Made by a program: the position numbers and the translations under genes. Shown here piece after piece: positions 9,020 to 16,270 of a stretch of 44,921 nt of DNA (positions within the stretch are counted from its first letter, which is position 1; each line of letters opens with the position of its first letter). This stretch comes from an uncultured Oscillospiraceae bacterium (GTDB lineage Bacteria; Bacillota; Clostridia; Oscillospirales; Acutalibacteraceae). The stretch lies in NCBI GenBank assembly GCA_900547095.1, contig URFG01000010.1:1-44921 (forward strand). Reading direction: 5' to 3'. A model generated the notes under the pieces. That model searched no databases and was not told the DNA's origin. It saw nothing but the letters and a program-made list of their open reading frames with translations.

Positions 9020-9751
9020 ATGTACGAAACGCTCTCGGAATTCTATGACGAGCTCACCTTTGACGCCGAGTATGACAAGCGGACCGAGTATATTTTAAAG
9101 CTTTTTGAAAAGTTCGGCTCCGCTCCAAAGTCGATTATCGATCTTGCCTGCGGAACAGGGAGCTTTTCAAGAAGATTTGCAGACCGTGGAATTAAAACTG
9201 TCGGGGTGGACTGCTCCCCCGAAATGCTGACAACAGCCGAAAGCAAAAATCACGGCGAGGTTTTTTATGTCTGCCAAAAGGCGGAAAATCTTGCTCTGCT
9301 TGAAAAAGCGGAGGGCGCCGTGTGCCTGCTTGACGGACTTAATCATATCACCGATTACAGTAAGCTTAAAAAAGCTTTTAAAAGGCTTTCGCTTAATTTA
9401 AAGCCGCATTCGCTTTTTATATTTGATATGAATACTCTTTATAAGCACAAAACGGTGCTGGGTAACAACACTATAGTTAAGGAAACGCAGGATACTTTTC
9501 TTGTATGGCAAAATTGCCTGAGAAAAGATAATAAAACCGTGGATATCTATCTCGATATTTTTAAAAAATCGGGAGAAGATAAGTACATAAGATACTGCGA
9601 TACCGTTACCGAAAAGGCTTATACAAACGAAGAAATAATCTCCGCTTTAAGCGAGGCGGGTTTTAAGTTTAAAAGGGTTTACGGCGAGTTTACTTATAGA
9701 AAGCCTAAAGAAAACTGCCAGCGTGCGGTGTTTATCGCCGAAAAGATCTGA
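9020..9751 (+). CDS. class I SAM-dependent methyltransferase
   Basis: A 243-residue Rossmann-fold methyltransferase. The SAM-binding motif I reads IIDLACGTGSFS (about residues 38-49), followed by VDCSPEML for the acidic ribose contact. The ~30 N-terminal residues (YETLSEFYDELTFD) are typical of small-molecule or tRNA-type methylases in Clostridia. The substrate cannot be told. It lies between asnB and hslO with short gaps, which suggests co-transcription but not a shared role. Confidence 0.85.
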   Translation: MYETLSEFYDELTFDAEYDKRTEYILKLFEKFGSAPKSIIDLACGTGSFSRRFADRGIKTVGVDCSPEMLTTAESKNHGEVFYVCQKAENLALLEKAEGAVCLLDGLNHITDYSKLKKAFKRLSLNLKPHSLFIFDMNTLYKHKTVLGNNTIVKETQDTFLVWQNCLRKDNKTVDIYLDIFKKSGEDKYIRYCDTVTEKAYTNEEIISALSEAGFKFKRVYGEFTYRKPKENCQRAVFIAEKI

Positions 9752-9764
9752 AAGGAATTTTAAA

Positions 9765-10646
9765 ATGGGAAAGCTTATCCGTGCGATAACTTCCGACGGC
9801 TGCGTTACCGCTATCGCGGTGGACAGCACGGATATCGTGGCAAAAGCCGAAAATCTTCATAAAACCTCCGCCGTTATGACGGCGGCTTTGGGGCGGCTGC
9901 TCACCGCCGCGTCGCTTATGGGCGATATGCTTAAAAACAAAGAGGACTCTCTTACCCTTAAAATCGACGGTAAGGGTCCCGCGGGATCGCTTATTGCGGT
10001 ATCGGATTATAAGGGAAATGTCAGAGGATACGCAGTAAATCCGAGGGTGGAAATTCCGCTTAAGGAAAACGGCAAGCTTGATGTTTCGGGTGCGGTCGGG
10101 AAAGACGGCGTGCTTTATGTCATAAAGGATTTAGGGCTTAAAGAGCCTTATAACGGCTATGTGCCGATAGCGAGCGGCGAGATTGCCGAGGATATCGCGG
10201 CTTATTATGCCGTGAGCGAGCAGATCCCCACGGTGTGCGCGCTCGGCGTGCTTGTAAATCCCGATCTCACAGTCAGAAAAGCGGGAGGGTATATTATTCA
10301 GCTTTTGCCTGCCGCCCACGGCGATGAGGAAATTATTTCAAAACTTGAAAACAATGTCCGTAAAATTAAGCCGATAAGCGAGCTCTTAAACGAGGGAAAA
10401 AGCATTGAAGAGATAGTAAAAGCCGTGCTCGATGGGTTTGAAACCGAAATTCTCGATTCTTCTGATTCTAAGTATCTTTGCACCTGTTCAAGGGAAAGAT
10501 TTAAAAGGGCGCTTAAATCGCTCGGAAAGGTCCAGCTTGAAGAATTCGCCGAAAATCCCGAGGATATCGAAATCAGGTGCGAATTCTGCAATAAAACTTA
10601 TGATTTTAAAAATGAGGAAATAAAAGATATCATAAATTCGCTTTAA
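9765..10646 (+). CDS. hslO: Hsp33, redox-regulated chaperone HslO
   Basis: A 293-residue Hsp33. It is a holdase chaperone activated when oxidants release its zinc. The C-terminal zinc centre is visible: Cys239-X-Cys241 (CTCSRERF) and Cys272-X-X-Cys275 (CEFC). The N-terminal half has the usual hydrophobic substrate-binding sheet, with GGYIIQLLP late in the middle domain. The ATG at 9765 has an AAAGGAAT ribosome site; an upstream in-frame ATG at 9723 overlaps the methyltransferase gene and has none. Confidence 0.95.
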   Translation: MGKLIRAITSDGCVTAIAVDSTDIVAKAENLHKTSAVMTAALGRLLTAASLMGDMLKNKEDSLTLKIDGKGPAGSLIAVSDYKGNVRGYAVNPRVEIPLKENGKLDVSGAVGKDGVLYVIKDLGLKEPYNGYVPIASGEIAEDIAAYYAVSEQIPTVCALGVLVNPDLTVRKAGGYIIQLLPAAHGDEEIISKLENNVRKIKPISELLNEGKSIEEIVKAVLDGFETEILDSSDSKYLCTCSRERFKRALKSLGKVQLEEFAENPEDIEIRCEFCNKTYDFKNEEIKDIINSL

Positions 10647-10670
10647 ATATAATAAAATGTAAAAAAATGC

Positions 10671-10699
10671 TTGACAAATATTTCGCTTTATGGTAATAT
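10671..10699 (+). promoter_or_regulatory. promoter of the tRNA cluster
   Basis: TTGACA (10671-10676), a 17-base gap and TAATAT (10694-10699) preceded by TGG, an extended -10. The first tRNA begins 45 bases downstream. Confidence 0.75.
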
Positions 10700-10744
10700 T
10701 ATGTTCGTCGCCGATAAGTTTGCATAGCAAATCAGCGAAGATGT

Positions 10745-10820
10745 GGGAGCATAGCTCAGCTGGGAGAGCATCTGCCTTACAAGCAGAGGGTCATAGGTTC
10801 GAGCCCTATTGTTCCCACCA
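10745..10820 (+). tRNA. tRNA-Val (anticodon TAC)
   Basis: A complete 76-nt cloverleaf with encoded CCA. The acceptor stem is GGGAGCA/TGTTCCC with one G-T pair, the anticodon loop CTTACAA gives TAC, and the T-loop is TTCGAGC. It is the first of a run of five tRNAs. Confidence 0.97.
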
Positions 10821-10825
10821 TTTTT

Positions 10826-10902
10826 GGCCTGGTAGTTCAGCTGGTTAGAACGCTAGCCTGTCACGCTAGAGGTCGTGGGTTCGATCCCCATCCAGGTCGC
10901 CA
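10826..10902 (+). tRNA. tRNA-Asp (anticodon GTC)
   Basis: A 77-nt cloverleaf with encoded CCA. The acceptor stem is GGCCTGG/CCAGGTC, the anticodon stem CTAGC/GCTAG, and the loop CTGTCAC gives GTC. Confidence 0.97.
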
Positions 10903-10905
10903 TTT

Positions 10906-10981
10906 GCCTCTGTAGCTCAGTCGGTAGAGCAGGGGACTGAAAATCCCCGTGTCGTTGGTTCGATTCCGACCGGAGGCACCA
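10906..10981 (+). tRNA. tRNA-Phe (anticodon GAA)
   Basis: A 76-nt cloverleaf with encoded CCA. The acceptor stem is GCCTCTG/CGGAGGC, the anticodon stem GGGGA/TCCCC, and the loop CTGAAAA gives GAA. Confidence 0.97.
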
Positions 10982-10989
10982 TTTAGTAT

Positions 10990-11065
10990 GCGGATTTAGC
11001 TCATCTGGTAGAGCGCAACCTTGCCAAGGTTGAGGTAGCGAGTTCGAGCCTCGTAATCCGCTCCA
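10990..11065 (+). tRNA. tRNA-Gly (anticodon GCC)
   Basis: A 76-nt cloverleaf with encoded CCA. The acceptor stem is GCGGATT/AATCCGC, the anticodon stem CAACC/GGTTG, and the loop TTGCCAA gives GCC. It is followed at once by an 11-bp hairpin. Confidence 0.97.
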
Positions 11066-11094
11066 TAGGGCGCTTAATTCCTTTAAGCGCCCTA
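11066..11094 (+). terminator. hairpin between tRNA-Gly and tRNA-Cys
   Basis: An 11-bp perfect stem (TAGGGCGCTTA with its complement) and a 7-base loop, starting directly after the tRNA-Gly CCA. The T-tail (ATTTTA) is weak, so it could be an attenuating terminator or a processing structure. Confidence 0.55.
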
Positions 11095-11115
11095 ATTTTA
11101 AGGAATAAAACATTC

Positions 11116-11189
11116 GGCACCATGGCCAAGCGGTAAGGCAGGGGCCTGCAAAGCCCTTATCCCCAGTTCGATTCTGGGTGGTGCCTCCA
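11116..11189 (+). tRNA. tRNA-Cys (anticodon GCA)
   Basis: A 74-nt cloverleaf with encoded CCA. The acceptor stem is GGCACCA/TGGTGCC, and the loop CTGCAAA gives GCA. The anticodon stem has a G-T pair. The first ~115-bp repeat begins within three bases of its 3' end. Confidence 0.96.
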
Positions 11190-11230
11190 AAGCAAAAATC
11201 CTATCACACTATGTGGTAGGATTTTTGCTT
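11190..11230 (+). terminator. long hairpin terminator after tRNA-Cys
   Basis: An 18-bp stem with one G-T pair around the loop ACTAT. Its arms contain ATCCTATCAC and GTGGTAGGAT, and its 3' arm ends in a T-rich stretch. It begins at the last base of tRNA-Cys. The same hairpin recurs at 11687 in the second repeat copy. Confidence 0.7.
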
Positions 11231-11311
11231 TGTATTATTAATTATTAATTATTCATTCTTAAGTTTTAAGTATTCATTAATTCCTGTGATAGAATTTTTT
11301 AAATGAATAAT
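11192..11311. repeat. direct repeat copy A
   Basis: An ~120-bp AT-rich segment that is closely matched by copy B at 11687-11800. Both start with the hairpin arms ATCCTATCAC/GTGGTAGGAT and contain a tract beginning TTCATTCTTAAG. Both end with CCTGTGATAG followed by a run of T and AAATGAATAA. The start of each copy (ATCCTATCACA) and its end (TGTGATAGgAT) are inverted with respect to each other, which looks like a small palindromic element. Confidence 0.7.
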
Positions 11312-11336
11312 GAATACTTAAAACTTAAAAATGAAT
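11251..11336. repeat. 29-bp inverted repeat around the end of copy A
   Basis: Arms 11251-11279 and 11308-11336 are complementary over 29 bases with one mismatch, around a 28-base centre. The core is AAGTTTTAAGTATTCATTA. It would fold into a long AT-rich hairpin or cruciform. It covers the place where the start of the following four-helix-bundle gene should be. Confidence 0.75.
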
Positions 11337-11685
11337 AAATATTTTAATCAATAAATTTTTAGAATTTGCAGCAGAAATATTAAAGCTTTGCAAATTCCCT
11401 GAAGAAACAAAAAAGGAACGGATTATTTCTAAACAAATAATCCGAAGCGGAACTTCTATCGGCGCTAATATAAACGAATCTCAATTCGGTAACAGCAAAT
11501 CGGACTTTATAGCAAAACTGCATATTTCATTGAAAGAAACTGCTGAAACGGAATATTGCCTTAGACTTTTATATAAGTCAGACTATATTGACGAAAAACT
11601 CTTTAATTCTTTATTATCCGATTGCCTTGAATTAAAAAGAATTTTGATCTCTTCCATTAACACGGCCAAAAGTAAGAACAATTAA
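11335..11685 (+). pseudogene. four-helix-bundle protein (23S rRNA intervening-sequence family), start missing
   Basis: An open frame of ~116 codons ending in TAA at 11683-11685. It encodes a member of the small four-helix-bundle family (S23/intervening-sequence protein, related in fold to Avd). The family core is clear: SKQIIRSGTSIGANINES, then SDFIAKLHISLKETAETEYC and LRLLYKSDYI. There is no ATG, GTG or TTG between the upstream in-frame stop (11332-11334) and the conserved part; only ATA, ATT or TTA codons are available. About ten N-terminal residues normal for the family are missing. The 5' end runs directly into the arm of the inverted repeat, so I read this as a gene cut off by that element. 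A rare ATT start at 11341 cannot be excluded. Confidence 0.7.
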
Positions 11686-11686
11686 T

Positions 11687-11800
11687 GCAAAAATCCTATC
11701 ACATTTTGTGGTAGGATTTTCGCTTTGTATTATTAATTTTTCAGTATTCATTCTTAAGTATTCATTAATTCCTGTGATAGGATTTTTTAAATGAATAATT
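11687..11800. repeat. direct repeat copy B
   Basis: The second copy of the segment at 11192-11311, slightly shorter. It carries the same hairpin (arms near 11693-11718) and the same closing CCTGTGATAGGAT tract. It begins one base after the stop of the four-helix-bundle frame and ends four bases before the stop of the HTH gene, for which its hairpin could act as terminator. Confidence 0.7.
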
Positions 11801-11803
11801 AAT

Positions 11804-12013
11804 TTAAATTTTTCTCTCATCTATATACTGCATAATATCTTCTACATTGCAATTTAAAATCCTGCAAAAGATCTCTATTGTGTGCGTGCTGACGCTTTCG
11901 TTTCGCTTTAATCTCGAAATTTGTGCAGGACTTATATTATACTTTTTTATAAGAGTATATTGTGTAATATTCTTTTCTTTCATTGTTTGCCACAGTCTGT
12001 CATAGGAAATCAT
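11804..12013 (-). CDS. small Cro/C1-type HTH repressor
   Basis: A 69-residue single-domain regulator. The helix-turn-helix spans about residues 15-40 (NITQYTLIKKYNISPAQISRLKR) and is followed by the short dimerisation helices (THTIEIFCRILNCNVEDIMQYI). This is the common shape of small phage-like and self-regulating repressors in Clostridia. The ATG at 12013 follows an excellent AGGGGAGG ribosome site. It is divergent from a two-helix membrane protein; two similar palindromes lie in the shared spacer and are the likely operators. Confidence 0.85.
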   Translation of the reverse strand: MISYDRLWQTMKEKNITQYTLIKKYNISPAQISRLKRNESVSTHTIEIFCRILNCNVEDIMQYIDERKI

Positions 12014-12031
12014 ATTTTAAATCCTCCCCTA

Positions 12032-12082
12032 TTGACATATTAACCGAATACGGTATATAATAATATTAACCAATATCGGTTA
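12032..12082 (+). promoter_or_regulatory. promoter with twin operators for the 12116 gene
   Basis: TTGACA (12032-12037), an 18-base gap and TATAAT (12056-12061). Two similar inverted repeats overlap it: TAACCGAATACGGTAT at 12041-12056 in the spacer and TAACCAATATCGGTTA at 12067-12082 around the transcription start, 26 bp apart. The arrangement fits repression by the divergent HTH protein. Confidence 0.65.
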
Positions 12083-12115
12083 TTATTATTTATATAAATT
12101 ATCAGGGGGAAAAAT

Positions 12116-12394
12116 ATGTTTGAAAATGTAGGAAGAAAAATCAAAATGCTTGCAAAAATTATGTGCGGAATGGGAATGGGTCTTTCACTCATTCTTGCGT
12201 TAGTTGCAATAATGTATACTGAACGTTTTTTCCCGGGAACATCTATAATCTGGGGCTTTTTGGTTTTACTTATAGGCTCGCTTGTTTCGTGGATATCCTC
12301 ACTTTTTATGTATGGTTTTGGTGAATTGATCGAAACAAACTACATAATCGCAGAAACAAACACAACTATTGCCTACAAGATTCAAAACAAGTAA
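12116..12394 (+). CDS. small two-helix membrane protein
   Basis: A 92-residue protein with two membrane segments at about 18-35 and 43-68 (GMGLSLILALVAIMY; IIWGFLVLLIGSLVSWISSLF). The following stretch, FMYGFGELIETNYIIAE, is typical of a clostridial family of hypothetical membrane proteins. I know of no function for it. A GGGGGAA site precedes the ATG. It has a near-consensus promoter with two operator-like palindromes and a divergent HTH gene, so it is probably tightly controlled. Confidence 0.7.
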   Translation: MFENVGRKIKMLAKIMCGMGMGLSLILALVAIMYTERFFPGTSIIWGFLVLLIGSLVSWISSLFMYGFGELIETNYIIAETNTTIAYKIQNK

Positions 12395-12435
12395 CCTTTA
12401 ACGATTTTTATTACATTTAGAAAAAGTTGAAATTA

Positions 12436-13776
12436 CTACATTCCCGAGCCGCGGGAAATAATTTCGCTCCAGATTATCGGATCGACCGCTCCGCTCGGCT
12501 CTCTTCCGAGCTGTGCCTGCAAAACGGCGACCGCCGAAACCGTGGCGTCGTCGAAAACTCCGTTTACCGTTACTTTCGGCACTGCGGGATCGATTAAAGC
12601 TATATTGTTTATATTTTCCTGGATAAGTTTTACATCTTCGCCGGTATCGCCGAACGAGAGCGCTTTTCCGGGATAAACTCTGCCGAGCAACGTCTGATAG
12701 TCCTTCGGCAGGTCAGCTACAATTCTGTTATACACCTCGGTCAGCTTGTTGAATGTTGCCCTGCCGACAATGCCGTCGGGATTTAAGCCGTATGTCTGCT
12801 GAAAAGCTCTGACGGCGTTTTCCGTCTGCTCGTCATAAACTCCCGTAAGAGGAATAAAATCGATATTGTCAAAAAAAAAGGAAATAAAGCTTAAATAATA
12901 CTGCACTGTCCTTACCGCCTCGGCTACCGTGCCCGGGATGAGTGTACGCGGATAAATTCTTGCCGCCTCGCTTATCGTAAGCCCCTCGCTTGTAAGCTCG
13001 CTTAACTTCTTTACCCCTGCATAGACCTCTTTTATTTTATACCAGGTCGATTTTCCTACAATGCCGTCGGGAGTCAAGTTAAAAATACGCTGAAAAGCCT
13101 TTACCGCCTCTTCCGTTGCGGCGTCAAAAGCCGCGTTCATATAAGGAATTTCGGGTATTGCAGGGTAATTTTTCCCTATGCGGTTTAATTGCAGTTTTAT
13201 TCTGTAGACCTCTTCTAAAAAATCGCCCCTTTTAAGCGGAGTGCCGGGATAAGAGGGAATATTATCGTCAACGGGAGCGTCGGTAATTATATTTATATCG
13301 TCGCCGTAATAGTGTTTTAAAATATCCAGGTAGGAATATCCGTTGTTCGCAAGCTCCACGCTCCCCCACTGCGAAAGACCGCTGCACTGCGTGCGCACGC
13401 CGTCGCAGAACTGCGCGAAAAGCGGCTCGATATTGCCGTTTCTTACGATATAATTATTGAAAATATCGTCTACAAGCATACTGATATTTAAAAAAGTTTC
13501 TCCGTTTTTTGTAAACGCGTGGTCGTACTGCGTGGTGCTTGTTATATCGAAATCGTAACCGCGGCTGCGGTAATATTCGGTATAAATACGGTTTAAGGTA
13601 TAAGATATCTGCGCTAAAATATTGGCTCGCAGTGCCGCCTCGGGCCAGGTGGGATAGATTTCGGAGGACGCGACATTTTTTATATATTCGTTAAACGGCA
13701 CCGTGATATTTTCCGCCGCGCTCCCCGGCGCACCCATATGTACAGTAATAGTCGTCGGTATTACAGGCAGATCCAC
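12436..13776 (-). CDS. SpoIID/LytB-like domain protein with peptidoglycan-binding repeats
   Basis: A 446-residue protein. The first ~160 residues resemble the SpoIID/LytB domain (PFNEYIKNVASSEIYPTWPEAALRA, later LSQWGSVELANNGYSYLDILKHYYG). Three PG_binding_1 modules follow, each with a variant of GvydxxTexAVraFQxxxgLxPDGIVGxxTwxkl; they sit at about 175-250, 280-350 and 365-440. No signal peptide is seen, so it may act inside the mother cell or forespore or be exported another way. The annotated frame could start at a GTG at 13782, but that is one base from the GGGAGG ribosome site; the GTG at 13776 has seven-base spacing and is chosen. Six bases separate it from the upstream partner. Confidence 0.8.
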   Translation of the reverse strand: MDLPVIPTTITVHMGAPGSAAENITVPFNEYIKNVASSEIYPTWPEAALRANILAQISYTLNRIYTEYYRSRGYDFDITSTTQYDHAFTKNGETFLNISMLVDDIFNNYIVRNGNIEPLFAQFCDGVRTQCSGLSQWGSVELANNGYSYLDILKHYYGDDINIITDAPVDDNIPSYPGTPLKRGDFLEEVYRIKLQLNRIGKNYPAIPEIPYMNAAFDAATEEAVKAFQRIFNLTPDGIVGKSTWYKIKEVYAGVKKLSELTSEGLTISEAARIYPRTLIPGTVAEAVRTVQYYLSFISFFFDNIDFIPLTGVYDEQTENAVRAFQQTYGLNPDGIVGRATFNKLTEVYNRIVADLPKDYQTLLGRVYPGKALSFGDTGEDVKLIQENINNIALIDPAVPKVTVNGVFDDATVSAVAVLQAQLGREPSGAVDPIIWSEIISRGSGM

Positions 13777-13778
13777 AT

Positions 13779-14231
13779 TCACACCTCCCTTTTGACAAGA
13801 TCGACAGGAAGTATCGTTTCAATTCCGTTATAGATCTGAACAGTTCTATCGTCTGCAGGGACAAAGCCGGGGTGAAAGACCGATACATAATAAGTCGTAT
13901 CAAAATCATCTTTTGTGGCATAATCCTGCGTATGCATTAGCCCCGGTGCCGGGAGCAGAATATCCTGCACAATGCCCGAATTATCGGTCACGCCGTTATA
14001 AAGCTCGGTGACAACACCGTTTCTTTTTGATTTCATGCTGACGCTCGCATTTGAAACAGGCAGCGAGCCGTAGGCATAAGTCACCTGCACTTTAAGCTTG
14101 CCGTTGCCGTTTAATATTTCGGGTTCTTCGGGTCTTATTGCGGGAGCGTCTGTTTTAACAGCTCTCTTTGAATAATTTTTTGCCTGCGCGGCATAAAATT
14201 CGAGAGTGCTTTTATCAATGCCGTTTTCCAT
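13779..14231 (-). CDS. carboxypeptidase-regulatory-like (Ig-fold) domain protein
   Basis: A 150-residue protein. After a short helix (STLEFYAAQAKNYSKRA), residues ~50-145 form a beta sandwich of the carboxypeptidase-regulatory type: GNGKLKVQVTYAYGSLPVSNASVSM, then GVTDNSGIVQDILLPAP. Such domains bind or space out cell-surface or wall-associated proteins. The ATG at 14231 follows an AGAGGTGAT ribosome site; an upstream start would read through that site. It is the first gene of a pair with the SpoIID-like protein, with the stop and next start practically touching, so the two products probably work together. Confidence 0.7.
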   Translation of the reverse strand: MENGIDKSTLEFYAAQAKNYSKRAVKTDAPAIRPEEPEILNGNGKLKVQVTYAYGSLPVSNASVSMKSKRNGVVTELYNGVTDNSGIVQDILLPAPGLMHTQDYATKDDFDTTYYVSVFHPGFVPADDRTVQIYNGIETILPVDLVKREV

Positions 14232-14286
14232 AAAAAAATCACCTCTTACCATTTTATTCAAAATAGTAAAGGAGGTGAAAATCAGA

Positions 14287-14316
14287 TTGACATAGACAAT
14301 ACTATCAGTGTATAAT
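14287..14316 (+). promoter_or_regulatory. promoter of the GH63-like gene
   Basis: TTGACA (14287-14292), an 18-base gap and TATAAT (14311-14316), 44 bases before the start codon. Confidence 0.75.
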
Positions 14317-14359
14317 ACTTCTCATAGTGGAAAATTTGTCCGATATGTAGGTGTAAAAA

Positions 14360-15505
14360 ATGACAAAGCAGGATTTTTTAAAGCAGTATAAAGATTTGTC
14401 TTTTCGGGATAAAGACCTTTTGTCGAGGGCGTATGATACTCTGGAAGTTAACACTATGAGAGAAAAAGGGCTTCCCTGGGGCGATATGCCGTGTATTACG
14501 CCGTGGCAGCGCAAAGGAAGGGGAATCTGGAATTGGGATTCGGCTTTTCACGCTATGGCTGTCAGCCGTTACGATACAGACCTTGCGAAAAGCTGTTTAG
14601 AGGCTTTTTGCAAGTTTCAGCTTGAAAACGGAATGTTTCCCGATGTTATATATGCAAACGGAAAAATTGCTGCCGATCTGACAAAACCTCCTGTGATGGC
14701 ATGGGCAACCGAGCTTGTTTATAAAAGGTGCGGCGACCGCGAATTTCTTAAAAGAATGTATAATCGATTGGTGAAAAACGAGCGGTTTTGGCGAGAAGAG
14801 CGGCAATATGACGGACTGTTCTTTTTCTGCGCTCAAAACAGTTCGGAAAAGGACAATTATCTTAAAGCCCGTTATGAATCTGGCTGGGATAATTCGCCGC
14901 GCTATGATACTCCGATAGTAGATCTTTGGGCTATCGATCTTAATTGTTATATGGTGCAAAGCTACCGCGCTCTTGCGGATATTTCGGATATTTTAGGCTT
15001 AAATGATTCCGATAAGTGGCGTTCACGCGGGAACGAGGTTGCAAGACTTATAAACGAGCGGATGTTTGATGAAGAAAGAGGCGTATACGCGGATACGGAT
15101 AAATTCACAGGCAAGCAAATAAAAACTTTATCTCCCGCTTCATTTATGCCTTTATATATTGGAATTTCTTCTGAAAGCAGAGCTGAATCTATGGAAAAGA
15201 TAGCTTCAGATCCTGAAAAATTCTTCCCTTATATGCCGTCTGTAACTTATGACGATCCTGCCTATTGCACCGATTATTGGAGAGGCCCTGTTTGGCTGAA
15301 TGTTGCATATTTTGCGGCTAAAGGGTTGAAAAATTACGGATTCGATAAAACCGCAGACGCTATTAAAGAAGCAATTTTGAATATGTGCGATAATATTCGC
15401 GACGGAATTTATGAAAACTACGATTCAAAATCATTGAAAGGTCTTTGCTGGAATAATTTCAGTTGGAGCGCCGCTTTTATTATGGAATTCATTTTAAATT
15501 GGTAA
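14360..15505 (+). CDS. GH63/MGH1-like glycoside hydrolase
   Basis: A 381-residue (alpha/alpha)6-barrel glycosidase related to GH63 and mannosylglycerate hydrolases. Diagnostic stretches are GIWNWDSAFHAMAVSRYD (about 53-70), ESGWDNSPRYDTP (about 172-184, holding the probable acid Asp) and DYWRGPVWLNVAY (about 310-322). There is no signal peptide, so it should act in the cytosol on imported or stored sugars. It is shorter than eukaryotic GH63 enzymes because it is the catalytic domain alone. It has its own promoter and terminator and stands alone; the natural substrate cannot be told. Confidence 0.82.
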   Translation: MTKQDFLKQYKDLSFRDKDLLSRAYDTLEVNTMREKGLPWGDMPCITPWQRKGRGIWNWDSAFHAMAVSRYDTDLAKSCLEAFCKFQLENGMFPDVIYANGKIAADLTKPPVMAWATELVYKRCGDREFLKRMYNRLVKNERFWREERQYDGLFFFCAQNSSEKDNYLKARYESGWDNSPRYDTPIVDLWAIDLNCYMVQSYRALADISDILGLNDSDKWRSRGNEVARLINERMFDEERGVYADTDKFTGKQIKTLSPASFMPLYIGISSESRAESMEKIASDPEKFFPYMPSVTYDDPAYCTDYWRGPVWLNVAYFAAKGLKNYGFDKTADAIKEAILNMCDNIRDGIYENYDSKSLKGLCWNNFSWSAAFIMEFILNW

Positions 15506-15563
15506 AACGGGCATTTTAAATGAGCCGACAGAAAGCTCGTTAAAGAGTGAAACTTAAGTAATA

Positions 15564-15597
15564 AAACCTCCCGACCGCGTTAGCGGTCGGGAGGTTT
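15564..15597 (+). terminator. terminator of the GH63-like gene
   Basis: A 15-bp perfect stem (arms beginning AAACCTCCCGACCGC) with a GTTA loop. The 3' arm ends in TTT. It may work in both directions, since the next gene runs towards it. Confidence 0.8.
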
Positions 15598-15635
15598 GTC
15601 CGATTGTATTGTCTAAGTATTTAAATACACAAAAT

Positions 15636-15884
15636 TTAATCGCCGAATTTGGCTTTTATCTGTTCGTTGACAATAGCGTGCATTACAGGAATAACTTTCA
15701 AATCCTCTTCTTTTATGCTTATTTCCGCAATGTCATCTCTTTCGCCGCACTGAGGAAAATTGACAAGCCATGTTCCGTTTGAATTGTCATCTAGGCATAT
15801 CCAACCCTGCATTCCTTTGTGAACTCCGTCTTTAACATACTTTTCTTTTTCAACAATTACTTCTACACAATCCATTTCTTTCAT
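15636..15884 (-). CDS. small hypothetical protein
   Basis: An 82-residue protein that I cannot assign. It begins with KEMDCVEVIVEKEKYVKDGVHKGMQGWIC, continues with a TWLVNFPQCGERDDIAEISI stretch and ends in a helix. The alternation of short strands with GMQGWI and WLVNFP suggests a small SH3-like beta barrel. A CGGAGG ribosome site lies seven bases before the ATG, supporting real expression. Confidence 0.6.
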   Translation of the reverse strand: MKEMDCVEVIVEKEKYVKDGVHKGMQGWICLDDNSNGTWLVNFPQCGERDDIAEISIKEEDLKVIPVMHAIVNEQIKAKFGD

Positions 15885-15988
15885 ATCATTTACCTCCGTA
15901 AGGTGTATTTAATTTAATTTTTCCATATTACTTATTACTTTCCAAAGCCGTAAAGGCTTTTTTAGTGAAGAGTGAAAAGTGAAAAGTT

Positions 15989-16019
15989 AAAGCCCCAAAG
16001 GCTTTTGCCTTTAGGGCTT
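15989..16019 (-). terminator. hairpin after tRNA-Pro
   Basis: Arms AAAGCCCCAAAGGC and GCCTTTAGGGCTTT, one mismatch, directly downstream of the tRNA-Pro 3' end on the minus strand. It is followed on that strand by a T-containing run. Confidence 0.6.
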
Positions 16020-16096
16020 TGGTCGAGGTGACAGGACTTGAACCTGCGGCCTCTGCGTCCCGAACGCAGCGCTCTACCAAACTGAGCCACACCTCG
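16020..16096 (-). tRNA. tRNA-Pro (anticodon CGG)
   Basis: A 77-nt cloverleaf with encoded CCA. The acceptor stem is CGAGGTG/CACCTCG, the anticodon stem CTGCG/CGCAG, and the loop TTCGGGA gives CGG. It stands alone. Its first 23-24 nucleotides are repeated ~200 bp upstream (16271-16294). Confidence 0.96.
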
Positions 16097-16270
16097 ATAA
16101 ATTAATTAAGTTTTCTTAATTTAAAAAGCTTTAAAAAACCTTTTCGCGCTGCTCGCAGCTTACTCTTGCGGTGCCCGAAAATTTTTTTACCTTGGAGCGG
16201 TAAAAATTTTCGACCGCTGCGCCTTTTCGTTTTCCCTGCATCTGCCTTAGGGCAGCGGTCAAACTCAAAG
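16097..16270. other. structured spacer between tRNA-Pro and its 5' fragment
   Basis: No gene is seen. Two inverted repeats stand out: GAAAATTTTT near 16177 with its complement near 16202-16211, and GACCGCTGC at 16212-16220 with GCAGCGGTC at 16252-16260. The block could fold as two stacked hairpins. It separates the complete tRNA-Pro from a copy of its 5' end. Confidence 0.45.

Noticed and set aside
10853..11113. An 86-residue open frame on the minus strand across the tRNA cluster
   Set aside because: It is the antisense of four complete tRNA genes and typical of false predictions in such clusters.
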